From Pyxidicoccus parkwaysis (lineage in GTDB: Bacteria; Myxococcota; Myxococcia; Myxococcales; Myxococcaceae): DNA of 64,000 nt. The first letter of the stretch is position 1. Every line of letters begins with the position of its first letter. Under the pieces are notes generated by a model, which saw only the letters and a program-made list of their open reading frames with translations, ran no database searches and was not told where the DNA came from. The position numbers and the translations under genes were made by a program. Positions 62,624 through 64,000 of this stretch are shown here, piece by piece. The stretch covers positions 3,028,001 through 3,092,000 of the forward strand of contig NZ_CP071090.1 in assembly GCF_017301735.1 (NCBI RefSeq). The letters are read 5' to 3'.

Positions 62624-64000
62624 GTGCCACATCCGAGATTCTGGAGCTCTCTCTCCAGCGCCGCCCTCGCCCTGGCGCTCGCCGTGCCGGGGATTGCCGC
62701 CGCACAGGCGTCTACTTCGTACCCCTCCACGCCGCCCCCGTCCTCCGCGCAGCAGGGCTACGCGCAGCCGCAGCCGTCGGCCTACCCGCCGCAGGGCGCG
62801 TCGTCGAACCAACCACCTCCCCAGCAGGGCTACGCGCAACCGCAGAATTCCTACCCCGCGCCCCAGCAGCAGCCCGCGTCTCCGCCCTCGCAGAACAGCT
62901 ATCCCGCGCCTCAACAGCAGCCCGTGACGCAGCCGGCACAGAACGCGTATCCGCCGTCGCAGCAGCCCACGGACCCGTCGACGCAGAACGCGTACCCGCC
63001 GCCGTCGCAGAACGCGTATCCGCCGTCGTCACAGCAGCCCACGGACCCGTCGACGCAGAACGCGTACCCTCCGCCCTCGCAGAACGCGTATCCGCCGCAG
63101 CAGCAGCCCACGTACGGGCAGCCCACCTCCGCGCAGCAGGTCCCCGCGCAGGAGAACCCGCAGGGCTCGGACGCCACCGCGACGGATGCGCCGCGCGTTC
63201 CTCCGGAGCCGGGCTCGCTCGTCACGCAGCCGCAGGCGCCGCTGACGCCGGACGGGCAGGGGGAGCCATCGAGGCCCTCCGCCGTGCCGTCGTCGGCCAC
63301 TGCCTCCAAGACGCCGCCCCCGGCCGAGGACACCGGAGTGATGCTGGACGGCCGTCCGCGTCAGGGCCCGTTCCTGTCCGGCCCGGGCAGCCTCACGTTC
63401 ATGCTGCACCACACGACGCTCGGGGCGCTGGGCGGCTTCTTCACGCAGGCCTTCGCCAACGACTTCAACTTCAACCAGAGCTCGCGCGAGGCGATGCTGG
63501 CCGGCACGCTCATCGGCGCGGGCCTGGGCTTCGGCGCGTCCGCGTGGTGGCAGTTCAACAACTGGGTGGACAAGCCGATGGCCGCCTTCGGCATCGGCAA
63601 TTCGGTGGTGGGCGGCATGTTCATGGCCGGCTTCATGGACCTCTTCACGCAGGACGCGGGCGTGCTGACCTGGTCCGCCTTCATCGGCGCGGAGTTGGGC
63701 GCGTGGCTCACCGCGGGCCTGGGCGGTGGGCAGTTGCCGCTCGCTGACGGCCTGCTGGTGGCGTCCGGCGCGGGCTGGGGCGCCGCGTACGCCGCGCTGC
63801 TGCTGGCCGTCATCCACTTCTCCGGCACGGACGTGTCCGGCAAGACGTGGCGCGACACGCTGCTGCTGGCGCCGGGCATCGGCGCGGGCGCGCTGGCGCT
63901 CGCCACCATGCGTTACAACCCGACGCCCAAACAAATCCTCCGCGCGGACATCTTCGGCGCCGGCGTGGGCGCGGCGGTGCTGCTCCTCTCCGGCCTGGTG
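62624..64000 (+). CDS. exported Gln/Pro/Tyr-repeat protein with C-terminal membrane helices (cut)
   Basis: At least 459 residues; the end lies beyond the window. GTG start with AAGGAG seven bases upstream. Signal peptide SSLSSAALALALAVPGIAAAQA, then a low-complexity region (about 25-190) of QQGYAQP, QNSYPAPQQQP and QNAYPPSQQP repeats. From residue 250 on there are several Gly/Ala-rich hydrophobic segments (TLIGAGLGFGASAWW, SVVGGMFMAGFMDLF, GWGAAYAALLLAVIHF, ILRADIFGAGVGAAVLLL), suggesting a membrane-embedded domain. No function is recognised. Confidence 0.75.
   Translation, partial: MPHPRFWSSLSSAALALALAVPGIAAAQASTSYPSTPPPSSAQQGYAQPQPSAYPPQGASSNQPPPQQGYAQPQNSYPAPQQQPASPPSQNSYPAPQQQPVTQPAQNAYPPSQQPTDPSTQNAYPPPSQNAYPPSSQQPTDPSTQNAYPPPSQNAYPPQQQPTYGQPTSAQQVPAQENPQGSDATATDAPRVPPEPGSLVTQPQAPLTPDGQGEPSRPSAVPSSATASKTPPPAEDTGVMLDGRPRQGPFLSGPGSLTFMLHHTTLGALGGFFTQAFANDFNFNQSSREAMLAGTLIGAGLGFGASAWWQFNNWVDKPMAAFGIGNSVVGGMFMAGFMDLFTQDAGVLTWSAFIGAELGAWLTAGLGGGQLPLADGLLVASGAGWGAAYAALLLAVIHFSGTDVSGKTWRDTLLLAPGIGAGALALATMRYNPTPKQILRADIFGAGVGAAVLLLSGLV
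62941..63100 (+). repeat. coding tandem repeat of about 69-72 bases
   Basis: GAACGCGTAT units recur at 62941, 63010 and 63082, with near-identical CAGCAGCCCACGGACCCGTC between the first two pairs. They code NAYPPSQQPTDPSTQNAYPP. The DNA identity points to recent duplication. Confidence 0.75.

Noticed and set aside
62941..63100. Repeat region considered as CRISPR or mobile element
   Set aside because: It is in frame in an exported protein and codes Gln/Pro/Tyr repeats.

Overview
The window is high-GC DNA from a myxobacterium, most likely Myxococcus or a close relative. The main reason is a complete frz chemosensory locus in its usual order: frzZ divergent from frzA-frzB-frzCD-frzE-frzG-frzF. 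It is flanked by the genes known beside it in Myxococcus xanthus: frzS, an ECF sigma factor of the RpoE1 type with a zinc-finger anti-sigma-like partner, and alanine dehydrogenase. The species is probably not the M. xanthus type strain, since FrzS has Glu at the classical phospho-acceptor position.

Layout. 1-2.1 kb: C-terminally cut ClpA/ClpB-like AAA+ ATPase. 2.1-8.8 kb: six-gene, mostly overlapping transport operon (Yip1-type membrane protein, TolC, MacA-like adaptor, MacB/LolD-like ATPase, two MacB/FtsX-type permeases), followed by a cysteine synthase. 9.8-13.2 kb: lipoprotein, then a gene whose product carries a DnaA domain I-like fold at its C terminus, sitting in DNA unusually rich in GATC and TGATCC. 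13.2-19.3 kb: secreted double CBM21 protein, CreD-like membrane protein with a secreted partner, and a histidine kinase/response regulator pair, then a 31-residue membrane peptide. 19.5-28.7 kb: Dyp-type peroxidase with a paired gene, a giant kinase/cyclase-like/ATPase regulator and an ECF sigma factor. 28.7-36 kb: VWA lipoprotein, a cysteine-rich repeat lipoprotein divergent from a DUF692 (MNIO) enzyme, uridine kinase, and a MetX-like protein lacking its catalytic serine. 36-45.4 kb: beta-propeller protein, HARE-HTH/Mrr-like protein, two lipoproteins, birA, coaX and a myxobacterial hypothetical. 45.4-60.4 kb: frzS, sigma/anti-sigma pair, ald, a radical SAM gene and the frz operon. 60.4-64 kb: PHA-system protein, class II photolyase with a suggestive operator-like promoter, and a cut repeat-rich exported protein.

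How genes work together. The frz genes form the chemosensory pathway that sets reversal frequency: FrzCD receptor, FrzA/FrzB couplers, FrzE kinase, FrzZ output, FrzF/FrzG methylation. FrzS acts in type IV pilus-dependent motility. The most promising undescribed system is the cysteine-rich repeat lipoprotein (30986-31561) beside the DUF692/MNIO fusion (31714-33363). It has the logic of a ribosomally made peptide-modification pair, with a multi-core, surface-anchored substrate. The DnaA-domain gene in its GATC/TGATCC-rich surroundings is the second.

Most long reading frames on the opposite strands are shadows of high GC3 coding sequence and were not annotated. No rRNA, tRNA, CRISPR array, transposase or phage structural gene was seen.
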